35,500 nucleotides of DNA from Gammaproteobacteria bacterium. GTDB lineage: Bacteria > Pseudomonadota > Gammaproteobacteria > UBA6186 > Azoamicaceae. Under the pieces are notes generated by a model. That model was not told where the DNA came from, did no database searches, and saw only the letters and a list, made by a program, of their open reading frames with translations. The position numbers and the translations under genes are program-made. Of this stretch, positions 16,595 through 25,820 are shown piece after piece (within the stretch, counting starts at the first letter, position 1; each line of letters opens with the position of its first letter). The stretch covers positions 1-35,500 of the forward strand of contig JAGOUJ010000011.1 of assembly GCA_018061325.1 (NCBI GenBank), written 5' to 3'.

Positions 16595-17701
16595 TTATTC
16601 AGGCACGCGTAGGGTAAAAAATATTTCCCCTAAAGAAGGTTTGGCTGATGGATCGGGTGCCAATAAATCCTCTTTGGAAAGGGTCTGCGTTAACTGATCT
16701 TGCGAGAGTGTACTACTGAGCGATAATGTCATGGAATCAGGACCAATTTGCTGAATACGCACTTTGCTAACACACGGCGTTTTTTCTAAATACTGCATGA
16801 TTTTTGCATAATCTTCGGCTTGTAACACGGCAGATACATGCAACAATAAAGGCCGAATAGTAGGTGGCGTAACCGCTTTAACCGGAGTCTGCGGGGAGGC
16901 TTGTTTCATTAAACGATCGATAAGGCCGTTAAAGAGTGTTGCGTGATCAGCTGCTTTGCTCTCCCAGCTCGATGCGGGTAATGGCCTGGACGTGTCGGTT
17001 GTATCATCACTTACAACAGATTGCTGGGGTACTATCGTCCAGGTTGCTGCCCATTCTTCGCCCTGAAGCCTTAGAGAACCCAAAACAATACGTTCGGGAT
17101 GGTAGCGTTTTGAAGCCAATCGTATTTTATCGAAGGCTTTTGCCTGAATAGCTTCTGCGGTGACTTGTGAACTATCTAATAAATCGATTAAAGGCAGTAT
17201 TAAAGGCATGGCACGCTGCTTAAAATGTTGTTCCAGGGTCCTTAAAAGCGTGGGATCGGTATCGACACTCACCCAATGCACACCCTCGCTATTCTCAAGC
17301 ACTAACCATAATAGCGTTAGTGGACGTTCTTTGGGCACGGGTGCTCCCCCTGCTTCTTTAAGAAGACGATCCACCAGCGACTCATTGAAAGTTACTTTCG
17401 CGGTACGCTGATCATCGAGTCCTTGATGGTAGGATAACTGTTTCACATAGGGATCGGGATCGATCATGGCCTTACGAATGGATTCTTTCTTCAGAATATC
17501 GGCCCCACCGATTTTTAAAAGCAGTGCCGCAAAGGCTTCTTGGCTGAGTTTGGTGGGATCGACTTCTGCATCATCAAGAGCCATCGGGACTTCTGCCTGG
17601 TATACATTCTTCAGCGCCTCTGCAAAAGCCCCCCCTGCCCCCCATAGAACAAGAAAAGCCAGGAAAAGCATCGATTTTCTAGATAAGGCTTGTACGATCA
17701 T
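16595..17701 (-). CDS. DUF2066-family exported protein
   Basis: 368 residues. A signal peptide covers about 1-27 (hydrophobic core LFLAFLVLWGAGG, cleavage after AFA), so the protein is periplasmic. The body matches the pattern of DUF2066: VDPTKLSQEAFAALLLKIGG near the start, YVKQLSYHQG, LLKEAG, PLTLLWLVLE, RIVLGSLRLQGEEWAATW in the middle and a C-terminal repeat-like domain ending FFTLRV. No enzymatic motif is visible and no function is established for the family. Its consistent neighbour is hda. GGGAGGGA precedes the ATG. Family assignment is from remembered pattern and gene order. Confidence 0.75.
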   Translation of the reverse strand: MIVQALSRKSMLFLAFLVLWGAGGAFAEALKNVYQAEVPMALDDAEVDPTKLSQEAFAALLLKIGGADILKKESIRKAMIDPDPYVKQLSYHQGLDDQRTAKVTFNESLVDRLLKEAGGAPVPKERPLTLLWLVLENSEGVHWVSVDTDPTLLRTLEQHFKQRAMPLILPLIDLLDSSQVTAEAIQAKAFDKIRLASKRYHPERIVLGSLRLQGEEWAATWTIVPQQSVVSDDTTDTSRPLPASSWESKAADHATLFNGLIDRLMKQASPQTPVKAVTPPTIRPLLLHVSAVLQAEDYAKIMQYLEKTPCVSKVRIQQIGPDSMTLSLSSTLSQDQLTQTLSKEDLLAPDPSAKPSLGEIFFTLRVPE

Positions 17702-17797
17702 AGTCCCTCCCTTGTACCATAGCCTACCGTAGCCCTCAAGACCCAGGGCAAGTCTACCAATCTATCATGTAGTGTTTTAAGATGGTGGCTGTGTTTT

Positions 17798-17890
17798 CGT
17801 CATGGCGAGGGCCTTTAGGCCCAAAGCCATTCGGTTATTATCAATCAACTAACTAATAATTTCTAGATTGCTTCGCGAGGCTCCAATGAC
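17798..17890. repeat. dispersed repeat element (inverted GTCATxGCGAG type)
   Basis: The left end CGTCATGGCGAGG (17798-17810) and right end GATTGCTTCGCGAGGCTCC then AATGAC (to 17890) are degenerate inverted partners of the widespread intergenic repeat whose ends read GTCATTGCGAG and GATTGCTTCGC..CGCAATGAC. A perfect hairpin GGGCC-TTTA-GGCCC lies at 17809-17822. It occupies most of the 222-nt gap before the next gene. Confidence 0.6.
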
Positions 17891-17923
17891 AACCTTCTAC
17901 GCAATGAAGTAAGGAAGATTTTT

Positions 17924-18598
17924 ATGCAAGTTTCAACCGCTGCCAATGCCGAATACAGCACTACCCTACACACTGCTACAAACCAAACCCAATATACACA
18001 GCTCGCCATGTTTTTTGTGGGGCTTTTATTAACAGCCAATGTGATAGGTGAAAAGCCTTTGATCTTTGGCCCCATTATCTTACCAGCCGGTTTGTTATTA
18101 TTTCCGATGACCTATCTTTTAGGCGATATCTTAACCGAACTCTATGGCTTTGCCCAATCGCGCCGGGTTATTTGGATGGCCATGCTCTGCAATTTATTGA
18201 TGTGCTTGATGTGCAAGATCAGCATTAGTCTGCCCGCCTCGCCTTCTTGGGCACACCATGAAGCCTACGCCCAGATTTTGGGTAGCTCTAGCCGTTTAAT
18301 GGTCATTTCTGTTTTTACCTACTTTAGCGGTGAATTAATCAATGCCTATATCGTTTCCCGACTGAAACTAAAAATGCAGGGGCGCCTATTTTGGCTTCGT
18401 GCCTTGTGCGGCAGCTGGATTGGCGAGTTTATTGAAACCAGCCTGTTTATTCCGCTGGCTTTTTATGGCCGTATGCCCAACGAAGAACTCTTCAAGCTTG
18501 CGATTTTTTATTATGCCTTTAAAGTGCTTTATGCTCTTTGTGCGATGCCTTTTGCGAATAAATTAGTGCAGGTTCTCAAGAAACAACAAGCCACCTAA
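17924..18598 (+). CDS. yhhQ: queuosine-precursor transporter family protein (DUF165/YhhQ)
   Basis: 224 residues with about six membrane helices: FFVGLLLTANVIGEKPLIFG, PAGLLLFPMTYLLGDILTELYGF, a helix after RRVIWMAMLCN, and later LVISVFTYFSGELINAYIVSRLK. LLGDILTELYGF and the W-x-R-x-x-x-S-x-x-x-GE-like segment WLRALCGSWIGEFIETSLF are family hallmarks. E. coli YhhQ imports 7-cyano-7-deazaguanine for queuosine synthesis, so salvage of a queuosine precursor is likely. No preQ1 riboswitch is visible in the leader, which mostly contains the repeat. Its stop overlaps the ankyrin gene's stop. Confidence 0.88.
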   Translation: MQVSTAANAEYSTTLHTATNQTQYTQLAMFFVGLLLTANVIGEKPLIFGPIILPAGLLLFPMTYLLGDILTELYGFAQSRRVIWMAMLCNLLMCLMCKISISLPASPSWAHHEAYAQILGSSSRLMVISVFTYFSGELINAYIVSRLKLKMQGRLFWLRALCGSWIGEFIETSLFIPLAFYGRMPNEELFKLAIFYYAFKVLYALCAMPFANKLVQVLKKQQAT

Positions 18599-19443
18599 GC
18601 ACGAGGTGACTTGGGTTTATACGTCTCGACAAAAGTGATAACTTGTCCTGCCATGGTTACCTCTTCTGGATTGACAGGAAACGTACTTAGTAGCTGTATT
18701 TGAGATTTGCCTCCTTCAAATACAAATGTACAGGGGACGGCCTGAGACGAAGCAGCCAGCATAGCCCCCGACTTGGCACCTAATGCCGATAATTTTTGAA
18801 GCAACCCTGTCTGTTTTAAGCTCGATGCATAATCGAAAGCTGTTTTGTTCTGGTCATCCCAAAGATTCATAAAAACCTCTGGTGCTGTGCTGTGTTCCAA
18901 AATACACAAGGCCACCTCTTCTTGTTCTTTTTTAGCTGCAAGTAATAACGTGGTACAACCATCTCGTGCCGGAAGACTAAAATTAATCAACCTGCGCAAT
19001 TCTTTGGCTTTTTTTATAAAAAAAACCGCACCTTCTTGATTATTATCTTGAATAAGAAGATGCAAGGGTGTATACGAGTAGTGATCAATAGCCTGACTAT
19101 TAACATTTACATCATACTGCAACAATAAACTCAAGCATGCTTTGCGTGCTTCCTCTTCAAATCGTGCCGTCGCTGTAAAAGATAAAGCATGAAACCCACG
19201 GTCGTTGTAGTTTGGATTGACACATCGTGTTTCTAATAAATACTGAAGATCTTCTAGGGATTTATACCTCAGTAAACGTTCATTGAAACCTGCACGCTGA
19301 TTAACTGCCTCATTCAAAGAAGGCAAATAATGCACTAACTTACGATCTAGATCAGCGAAAACATGACTGGCACTTGCCTCTATGTGACTCACAGTATGAC
19401 TCACTGTAGTGCTCACAGCATGCCATTCCTCATCCGAAAACAT
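18595..19443 (-). CDS. ankyrin-repeat protein
   Basis: 282 residues, no signal peptide and no membrane segment. The middle (about 65-215) holds ankyrin-type helices: LQYLLETRCVNPNYNDRGFHALSFTA, CLSLLLQYDVNVNSQ.., YTPLHLLIQDNNQEGAVFFI, DGCTTLLLAAKKEQEEVALCILEHS, and DQNKTAFDYASSLKQTGLLQKL. The first repeats are degenerate and TPLHLL is the clearest. Residues 1-60 are helical and the last 60 are not recognised. AGGAG is 9 nt before the ATG. It lies 33 nt downstream of the M50 gene on the same strand, so it may be the last gene of a grxD operon. Ankyrin proteins in intracellular gammaproteobacteria are often secreted effectors; here that is conjecture. Confidence 0.8.
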   Translation of the reverse strand: MFSDEEWHAVSTTVSHTVSHIEASASHVFADLDRKLVHYLPSLNEAVNQRAGFNERLLRYKSLEDLQYLLETRCVNPNYNDRGFHALSFTATARFEEEARKACLSLLLQYDVNVNSQAIDHYSYTPLHLLIQDNNQEGAVFFIKKAKELRRLINFSLPARDGCTTLLLAAKKEQEEVALCILEHSTAPEVFMNLWDDQNKTAFDYASSLKQTGLLQKLSALGAKSGAMLAASSQAVPCTFVFEGGKSQIQLLSTFPVNPEEVTMAGQVITFVETYKPKSPRA

Positions 19444-19476
19444 GGTCTTTACTCCTGCTTATCTTGTTATTTTTCA

Positions 19477-20127
19477 TCAGGCCAATAGCTGATTAACGCA
19501 TGAAAGTATGTTACTGATTAAAGGATTGAGTACAACTGAAAGCGTTTTGCTAGCCATTAACACGATTAAAATAATAAAACCATAGGGTTCTATCCTATCC
19601 AATACGAGGGCTAAACGCTGTGGTAAAAAAGAAGCCAGTACCCGACTACCATCTAAGGGTGGGATCGGAATAAGATTCACGACCATGAGTAATACATTCA
19701 TCGTAATGCCAGCCTGAGCCATATAGACTAAAAAAGAGGCTTGTTCAAAACCCATGTGTACGCATGATAGCGCTAGTTTGGCACCCAAGGCCCAAGCTAT
19801 CATCATCAGCGCATTGGCCATGGGACCTGCGATAGCTACCAAGGCCGTATCGCGTCTAGGATGCTTAAGATTACGCCATGTAATCGGTACGGGTTTGGCC
19901 CAGCCAAACATAAAACCACCGATACTTAACGATAACAAGGGCACAAGAATAGTCCCCACCGGATCGACATGCTTAAAAGGATTCAGTGTAAGACGCCCAA
20001 GCATCCAGGCTGTTTTATCCCCTAATAAAAGGGCTACCCATCCATGTGCCACTTCATGCACGGTAATACCAAACAATACGGGTAAGGCCCAAATCGCAAT
20101 CTCTTGTACCCAATTAAAACTGTTCAT
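19477..20127 (-). CDS. site-2 protease family (M50) membrane metalloprotease
   Basis: 216 residues, a compact M50B protease of the YwhC/sporulation SpoIVFB-like kind without a PDZ domain. The zinc motif HEVAH is at 24-28 in the first membrane helix, and the third ligand lies in NLIPIPPLDGSRVL. Further hydrophobic segments are around TALVAIAGPMANALMMIAWALG and EPYGFIILIVLMASK. Such enzymes cut substrates within the membrane; the target is unknown. It starts 7 nt after the grxD stop. Confidence 0.92.
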   Translation of the reverse strand: MNSFNWVQEIAIWALPVLFGITVHEVAHGWVALLLGDKTAWMLGRLTLNPFKHVDPVGTILVPLLSLSIGGFMFGWAKPVPITWRNLKHPRRDTALVAIAGPMANALMMIAWALGAKLALSCVHMGFEQASFLVYMAQAGITMNVLLMVVNLIPIPPLDGSRVLASFLPQRLALVLDRIEPYGFIILIVLMASKTLSVVLNPLISNILSCVNQLLA

Positions 20128-20134
20128 GCTTTTC

Positions 20135-20500
20135 TTAGGCTTCCTTTGCTAGGCAATGCGTGGGTGTATCGTGCATCGCATGAGCAGGTGCTAAAACAGC
20201 GCTTAATGTTTGTGCGGCATACATCTCAGACACAATATCGCAGCCACCTATTAATTCTCCTTGAATATATAATTGTGGAAAGGTAGGCCATGCGGCATAG
20301 GTGGGTAAGGTCGCACGTATATCGGGATTGGCTAAGACATCCACATAGGCATAATGTACATTCAGCCGATCCAAAATCTGTACAACTTTGGCTGAAAAAC
20401 CGCATTGCGGTGCCTTCGGCGATCCCTTCATATAAACCAACACCGGGTTATGCTGTAACTGTGCTTTAATTTTTTCGATGGTTGTGGCTACATTAATCAT
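20135..20500 (-). CDS. grxD: monothiol glutaredoxin (Grx4 type)
   Basis: 121 residues. The monothiol active site CGFS has C33 ([14 protein letters not shown]), followed by [20 protein letters not shown], the glutathione-binding TPQ/GGxD region. These proteins carry [2Fe-2S] clusters and deliver them to targets, tying the gene to the SUF system. GGGAG precedes the ATG. The C-terminal 15 residues ([15 protein letters not shown]) extend past the usual end. It is divergent from sodB across a 90-nt gap that holds a palindrome. Confidence 0.95.
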   Translation of the reverse strand: MINVATTIEKIKAQLQHNPVLVYMKGSPKAPQCGFSAKVVQILDRLNVHYAYVDVLANPDIRATLPTYAAWPTFPQLYIQGELIGGCDIVSEMYAAQTLSAVLAPAHAMHDTPTHCLAKEA

Positions 20501-20522
20501 TATATTTTCTCCCTTAAAGGAT

Positions 20523-20538
20523 GCACTAGACGTAGTGC
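20523..20538. promoter_or_regulatory. palindrome between divergent grxD and sodB
   Basis: GCACTA-GACG-TAGTGC is a perfect 6-bp inverted repeat with a 4-nt centre, in the 90-nt gap between divergent grxD and sodB. Both genes concern iron and oxidative stress, so a shared regulator site is possible. It does not match the Fur box; a chance hairpin is the alternative. Confidence 0.35.
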
Positions 20539-20590
20539 CTTAGCTAATGCAAGAATACAGGAAATCCCTAGAATGGAAAAGGAAATACAG

Positions 20591-21172
20591 ATGTCTATCA
20601 CACTACCCCCCTTGCCTTATGCGCTCGATGCACTAGAACCCCATCTCTCCCGCGAGACCCTAGAATATCACTATGGCAAACATCACCAGACTTACGTGAC
20701 AAATTTAAATAACTTACTTTCTGGTTCTGGCTTAGAACAAGCTGATCTAGAAACGATTATTCGAAGCAGCAGCGGTCCTCTTTTTAATAATGCCGCCCAA
20801 GTATGGAACCATACATTTTACTGGGAGTGCCTAAGCCCAACCTCTCGCGTGCCCACAGGCGAATTATTAAAAGCGCTCGAAAAAACCTTTGGCTCTGTGG
20901 CAGCTTTCCAAGAGGCGTTTACCAAGGTAGCGCTTGGAACCTTTGGATCAGGTTGGACTTGGCTCTGTAAAACACATACAGGCAGCCTTGAGATTATAAG
21001 CACCAGCAATGCGGCAACCCCTCTCAGCAACCCCGAACAAACCCCGCTCTTAACCTGCGATGTCTGGGAACATGCCTACTATATTGATTACCGTAATGCC
21101 AGAGCCAATTATTTGGCCTCTTTTTGGAAGCTTGTACATTGGGATTTTGTAGCAAAAAACTTTAAAGGCTAG
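20591..21172 (+). CDS. sodB: superoxide dismutase, iron type
   Basis: 193 residues from the ATG at 20591, exactly the E. coli SodB length; the ATG at 20573 would add six unlikely residues, and its AAAGGA serves the second ATG. It converts superoxide to hydrogen peroxide and oxygen. Metal ligands are H27 in [11 protein letters not shown], a histidine in WNHTFYW, and the Asp and His in [19 protein letters not shown] and the FGSGWTWL segment favour iron over manganese. No signal peptide, so cytoplasmic. It lies 2 nt before argD. Confidence 0.95.
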   Translation: MSITLPPLPYALDALEPHLSRETLEYHYGKHHQTYVTNLNNLLSGSGLEQADLETIIRSSSGPLFNNAAQVWNHTFYWECLSPTSRVPTGELLKALEKTFGSVAAFQEAFTKVALGTFGSGWTWLCKTHTGSLEIISTSNAATPLSNPEQTPLLTCDVWEHAYYIDYRNARANYLASFWKLVHWDFVAKNFKG

Positions 21173-21174
21173 TC

Positions 21175-22350
21175 ATGAACCATGTCATGAATGTCTATAA
21201 ACGACTACCTGTGCGTTTTGAACGTGGCGAAGGTATATGGCTCTGGGATGATGAGGGCAAAAAATATTTCGATGCTGTAGGCGGTATGGCAGTAAATATT
21301 TTAGGTCATGCGCATCCTCGCGTGATTCAAGCTATTCAGGAACAAGCGACCAAACTGATTCACTGTTCTAATCTCTATGAAAACAGCAAGCAATCAGAAC
21401 TAGCAGCGGCTCTATGCAGACTCAGCGCGTTGGATAAAGCTTTTTTCTGCAATTCGGGGGCCGAAGCCGTTGAAATGGCTTTAAAGCTTGCACGTCTTTA
21501 TGGACATCAAAAAGGTTTTGAATGCCCCAAAATTCTGGTGACAGAACATGCTTATCATGGTCGTACACTGGCTTGTATTACTGCAGGTGGGAATTTAAAA
21601 AACCAAAAAGGCTTTGAACCGCTATTACCTGGTTTTTTACGTGTGCCTTTTAATGATATTCCAGCGATTATTGCCGCCGCCAAAGCGCACCCCGATATTG
21701 CTGCCATCCTCGTAGAACCTATTTTGGGCGAAAAAGGTATTATAGTGCCTGCAGATGATTATCTTAGAAAGATCCGTAAAATCTGCGATGAACACAAATG
21801 GCTCATGATGCTGGATGAAGTACAAACGGGTCTGGGACGCACCGGCACTTTTTTTCGTTACCAAGCAGAAGGTATTGTGCCCGATGTTGTAGCACTGGCC
21901 AAAGGCTTAGCCAATGGTGTACCGATTGGAGCCTGTTTGGCCGCACTACCTTATGCCGATTTGTTTGAACCTGGATCGCATGGCACAACGTTTGGCGGCA
22001 ATCATCTATCCTGTGCATCGGCCTTAGCCACTTTAAAAGTGGTTGAAGATGAGCAGCTTGTGCAGCACGCACAAAAAAAAGGTCTGCTATTAATCAATAG
22101 TCTACGCGAGGCTTTAAAAGATAATCCCCATGTCATCAACATTCGCGGCAAAGGTCTAATGATTGGAATTGAGTTTGACCAACCCTGTACCGATATGATG
22201 TTTAATGCTTTAGAACACCGCATCTTGTTTACCATCTCACATCAAACCACCATTCGATTGCTGCCATCCTTAAGGATTACCGAAACAGAAGTTGAGGCAT
22301 TGGTAAAGCGTTTAAGCAAAGTAGTCCATGTGTATCCATTCAAAGATTGA
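21175..22350 (+). CDS. argD: acetylornithine / succinyl-DAP aminotransferase
   Basis: 391 residues, class III PLP aminotransferase. The opening VRFERGEGIWLWDDEGKKYFD, the substrate block CNSGAEAVEMALKLAR, LVEPILGEKG, MLDEVQTGLGRTG and the PLP lysine K243 in ALAKGLANGVP are typical of ArgD, as is FGGNHLSCASALATL. In arginine synthesis it makes acetylornithine from the semialdehyde; the same enzyme often also serves diaminopimelate synthesis. No other arg gene is in the window. A role in diaminopimelate supply for the cell wall is possible but not shown. It starts 2 nt after sodB with only a weak AAAGG, so translation is probably coupled. Confidence 0.9.
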   Translation: MNHVMNVYKRLPVRFERGEGIWLWDDEGKKYFDAVGGMAVNILGHAHPRVIQAIQEQATKLIHCSNLYENSKQSELAAALCRLSALDKAFFCNSGAEAVEMALKLARLYGHQKGFECPKILVTEHAYHGRTLACITAGGNLKNQKGFEPLLPGFLRVPFNDIPAIIAAAKAHPDIAAILVEPILGEKGIIVPADDYLRKIRKICDEHKWLMMLDEVQTGLGRTGTFFRYQAEGIVPDVVALAKGLANGVPIGACLAALPYADLFEPGSHGTTFGGNHLSCASALATLKVVEDEQLVQHAQKKGLLLINSLREALKDNPHVINIRGKGLMIGIEFDQPCTDMMFNALEHRILFTISHQTTIRLLPSLRITETEVEALVKRLSKVVHVYPFKD

Positions 22351-22504
22351 ACGTTCCTAAAAACGCGGAAATCCTTGCACTTCAATATCCTCTTTAGACT
22401 GTAGACGAAAGATAATCATACAAATGCTACTTTTTATCTTAAATGGGTATAGCCGATCGGTGTAAGTGCACATTGAAAAAAATTAGTTAATTGATATTTA
22501 AGGA

Positions 22505-22534
22505 TCGATTAAAAATGTGAAAACCCACACATTT
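22505..22534 (-). terminator. candidate secA terminator
   Basis: On the minus strand, AAATGTG and CACATTT (22513-22519, 22528-22534) form a 7-bp stem with an 8-nt loop followed by TTT. It lies 55 nt beyond the secA stop. The stem is AT-rich, hence only moderate strength. Elsewhere the 238-nt argD-secA gap shows nothing definite. Confidence 0.4.
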
Positions 22535-22588
22535 CAATGCCCTCTTTGAAAAGAATGGGTTAAACAAAGTAAGGGGAATATTGCGCGT

Positions 22589-25306
22589 TTAAACCAACCT
22601 ACCATGACATTGCTTATATTTGCGCTTAGAGCCACAAGGGCACTCGTCGTTACGCCCAATTTTAACCCCCTCGCGGGTATAGGGTGATGATTGAGCCTCC
22701 GCATTAGGCGTTGCAACATCTGTATTGGCTGCCTGTGCTGAGGCACTCGCGCTAGTCGCAGCGGGTAATTCTGCATGGGTATATTGCAAGTTCTTAGGCT
22801 CATGTTCACGCCATTGCTGTTCAATGGTTTCTACATCGGACTGGCTTTTTATTTGGACGCGCATCAGCGTACTAATACTTTCTCGCTTAATCGTTTCTAA
22901 CATATCCGTAAACAGCAAAAAGGCTTCGCGCTTATATTCTTGTTTGGGATCTTTTTGGGCATAGCCCCTTAAATGAATGCTTTGTCGCATAGCTTCCATT
23001 TCGGCTAAATGCCCACGCCAGGCCAGATCGGTGGCACTCAAAAACACGGTTTTTTCTAAATGCCGCATGGGGCCTACGCCCATTTCCGATTCTTTGCTCT
23101 GAAGTACCTGTCTAAACGCATTGAGTATACGCCGATGCAACGCATCGCTATCCAAGGAAGCATCTTGTTCAAGCCATGCATCAATGGCCAAACTCAGACC
23201 ATAATCACGTTCTAAAGTACGCATCAGACCTTGAACATCCCATTGTTCCTCAAAAGAGCCTAAAGGTACATATTCCGTGACAACTGCCTCAATCACACTT
23301 TCAAGTACCGCTTGTACCATAGGACTGATATCTGCCGCTTCTAAGAGCTCATTGCGTTGTTGGTATATAATGCGACGCTGATCGTTGGCAACATCATCAA
23401 ACTCTAAAAGTTGTTTTCGAATATCAAAATTGTGCCCCTCAACCTTGCGTTGTGCATTCTCCACGGCCCGTGTGACCCAAGGATGGGTTAAGACTTCGCC
23501 ATCTTTAAGGCCTAATTTACGCAACAAGCCAGAGATATTATCGGACACAAAAATGCGAATGAGATTATCTTGCAAGGATAAATAAAAACGCGTGGAGCCC
23601 GGATCGCCTTGACGTCCTGAACGACCCCGCAATTGGTTATCGATACGACGTGATTCATGACGCTCCGTACCAATAATATGTAAACCACCCGCTTCAATCA
23701 CAGCCTGATGACGTTGTTTCCAGGCTTCTTTTTCCGCTGGATCGGCATCCAAAGCCAATTTTCCGCCCAAGACAATATCCGTACCCCGACCTGCCATATT
23801 CGTGGCAATCGTAACAGCCCCTGGGCGCCCTGCATCGGCAATAATCTCTGCTTCTCGCTCATGTTGCTTGGCATTTAAGACCGCATGCGCAATACCTTTG
23901 CTTGTCAAAAGCTTGGATAAAAATTCTGATATCTCAATAGAAATGGTACCGACCAAGACAGGCTGTTTGCGTGCAACACATTCCAAAATATCTTGAATAA
24001 TAGCCTCAAATTTTTCAGACTGGGTCGCGTAAATGAGATCGCCAAAATCTTGGCGCTGACTGGGTTTGTTACTGGGGATCACCAGCACTTCTAAGCCATA
24101 GATTTGTTGAAATTCATAGGCTTCTGTATCGGCTGTACCCGTCATACCCGATAATTTCTCGTACAATCTAAAATAATTCTGAAAGGTAATGGAGGCTAAG
24201 GTTTGATTTTCATTTTCAATTTTTACACCTTCTTTGGCTTCTACGGCCTGATGGATCCCATCCGACCAACGACGCCCTGGCATAATACGCCCCGTATGTT
24301 CATCGACAATGATGACTTGATCATCACGTACAATATAATCGACATCTTTCTTAAACAAAGCGTGTGCCTTAAGACCGGCATAAATATGATGCATAATCGA
24401 AATATGTTGCACATCATATAAACTTTCACCTGCCTTCAATAACCCTTCTTTTACCAAAAGCGCTTCGATTTTTTCGTGCCCTTCTTCAGTTAAAAAGGCT
24501 TGACGGCTTTTTTCATCCACACTGTAATCACCCGGACCGTCTTTTTCGATTTGGCGTTTTAGACGAGGAATAATATGATTAATATGTTCATACAACTGTG
24601 AACTATCTTGATCCATCCCAGAAATAATCAAAGGTGTGCGTGCTTCATCAATTAAAATAGAATCGACTTCATCGACCACTGCAAAATGCAAATCTCGCTG
24701 CACACGCTCTTCAGGTGAGAAAACCATATTATCGCGTAAGTAGTCAAAACCAAATTCATTATTGGTACCATAACTAATATCGGCACCATAGGCCGCTTGC
24801 CGCTCGGCCACAGTTAAACCATGTACCACCACACCGAGGCTAAGCCCTAAAAAGTCATAAATCGGTTGGTTCCAAAGTGCATCTCTTTTAGCCAGATAAT
24901 CATTCACCGTGATTAAATGTACGCCTTTACCCGTCAGAGCATTCAAATACAAGGGTAAGGTCGCCACCAAGGTTTTACCTTCTCCGGTACGCATCTCGGC
25001 AATCTTTCCATCGTGGAGTGCCATCCCACCCAATAGCTGTACATCAAAATGGCGCATGCCCAATGTTCTTTTAGAAGCTTCTCGTACGGCTGCAAAGGCT
25101 TCGGGTAATAAACTCTCCAGAGAAGCACCCGCTGCCCATCGTGCTTTGAATTCAGCTGTTTTAGCCTTCAAAGCAGCATCGGATAAAGCCATAAACCCCG
25201 GTTCTAGGGCATTGATTTGCAGCAGGGTCTTACGGTAGCGCTTGAGTAAGCGATCATTTCGACTACCGATGGTCTTTTTTAAAAAACGTGTGATGATCAT
25301 AGCCAT
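22589..25306 (-). CDS. secA: preprotein translocase ATPase SecA
   Basis: 905 residues, full length. The motor of Sec-dependent export. Walker [12 protein letters not shown] is at about 105-115, the DEAD-like box in [17 protein letters not shown], the second nucleotide-binding region in [12 protein letters not shown] and [23 protein letters not shown], then the preprotein cross-linking and helical domains. The C-terminus has the zinc motif [13 protein letters not shown] that binds SecB and phospholipid. Two starts fit (25306 or 25300); [17 protein letters not shown] is the family-like N-terminus. It is divergent from dciA across 29 nt. secM is absent: no arrest peptide precedes it. Confidence 0.98.
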   Translation of the reverse strand: MAMIITRFLKKTIGSRNDRLLKRYRKTLLQINALEPGFMALSDAALKAKTAEFKARWAAGASLESLLPEAFAAVREASKRTLGMRHFDVQLLGGMALHDGKIAEMRTGEGKTLVATLPLYLNALTGKGVHLITVNDYLAKRDALWNQPIYDFLGLSLGVVVHGLTVAERQAAYGADISYGTNNEFGFDYLRDNMVFSPEERVQRDLHFAVVDEVDSILIDEARTPLIISGMDQDSSQLYEHINHIIPRLKRQIEKDGPGDYSVDEKSRQAFLTEEGHEKIEALLVKEGLLKAGESLYDVQHISIMHHIYAGLKAHALFKKDVDYIVRDDQVIIVDEHTGRIMPGRRWSDGIHQAVEAKEGVKIENENQTLASITFQNYFRLYEKLSGMTGTADTEAYEFQQIYGLEVLVIPSNKPSQRQDFGDLIYATQSEKFEAIIQDILECVARKQPVLVGTISIEISEFLSKLLTSKGIAHAVLNAKQHEREAEIIADAGRPGAVTIATNMAGRGTDIVLGGKLALDADPAEKEAWKQRHQAVIEAGGLHIIGTERHESRRIDNQLRGRSGRQGDPGSTRFYLSLQDNLIRIFVSDNISGLLRKLGLKDGEVLTHPWVTRAVENAQRKVEGHNFDIRKQLLEFDDVANDQRRIIYQQRNELLEAADISPMVQAVLESVIEAVVTEYVPLGSFEEQWDVQGLMRTLERDYGLSLAIDAWLEQDASLDSDALHRRILNAFRQVLQSKESEMGVGPMRHLEKTVFLSATDLAWRGHLAEMEAMRQSIHLRGYAQKDPKQEYKREAFLLFTDMLETIKRESISTLMRVQIKSQSDVETIEQQWREHEPKNLQYTHAELPAATSASASAQAANTDVATPNAEAQSSPYTREGVKIGRNDECPCGSKRKYKQCHGRLV

Positions 25307-25335
25307 TCTCGCTTATTTGTCTTAATATCATAGGC

Positions 25336-25806
25336 ATGAAACAACAGCTGCCCCGTGCCCGTACATTCAATGAGGTTTTCAACCGATCACCCCATTTTTC
25401 CTCTATAGCGCCTCAGATTGACAAGCTTCGGATGCTCCATCAGCACCTTGCTGCATCGCTCGACCCTAAAGTGTTTCGACAATGCCAGGTTGCCGACTTT
25501 AAAGATGGCATTCTAACATTAGTCGTCTCATCGCCTGCGCTAGGCCATACCTTTCGCTTCTTAGGGACCGAGCTTGTAGAAAAACTCCGAAAAACAGCCC
25601 CTTGGCAATCACTGAAAACCATTAAAACATTGGTGCGTACACCTGAATCCTCAGCCTTGCTTCAGGATCCCTCGAAAGCCCCTAAGCCAAGCCTGGGGCT
25701 TTGTGCGCAAAGCGCTCAACTACTACAAAGCATCGCCGCAACGATCCAGTCTGTTCCCTTACAAAATGCCCTGCTCAGACTCAGTCAAAACCTATCAAAA
25801 AGCTAA
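25336..25806 (+). CDS. dciA: DciA / DUF721-family replicative helicase loader
   Basis: 156 residues. DUF721 proteins of the DciA type load or activate the replicative helicase DnaB in bacteria lacking DnaC. The N-terminal half has the family pattern (HQHLAASLDPKVFRQCQVADFKDGILTLVV.S..LGHTFRFLGTELVEKLRK), a KH-like fold, and the C-terminal third is a variable tail. Its position next to lpxC and secA agrees with other gammaproteobacteria. The stop codon lies inside the stem of the lpxC terminator. The family assignment is firm by context; the tail is not informative. Confidence 0.85.
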   Translation: MKQQLPRARTFNEVFNRSPHFSSIAPQIDKLRMLHQHLAASLDPKVFRQCQVADFKDGILTLVVSSPALGHTFRFLGTELVEKLRKTAPWQSLKTIKTLVRTPESSALLQDPSKAPKPSLGLCAQSAQLLQSIAATIQSVPLQNALLRLSQNLSKS

Positions 25807-25820
25807 AGTAGCCTTTAGCT
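25796..25820 (-). terminator. intrinsic terminator of the dcw-lpxC operon
   Basis: AGCTAAAG-TAGC-CTTTAGCT at 25801-25820 is a perfect 8-bp stem with a 4-nt loop, followed on the minus strand by TTTTT (25797-25801 on the plus strand as AAAAA). It ends lpxC transcription and overlaps the stop codons of both lpxC and the convergent dciA. Confidence 0.75.

Noticed and set aside
22351-22560. Two similar segments containing TTCAAT and CCTCTTT (about 22368 and 22513) after argD
   Set aside because: Similarity is roughly two thirds over 36 nt with gaps; it could be chance in AT-rich sequence.
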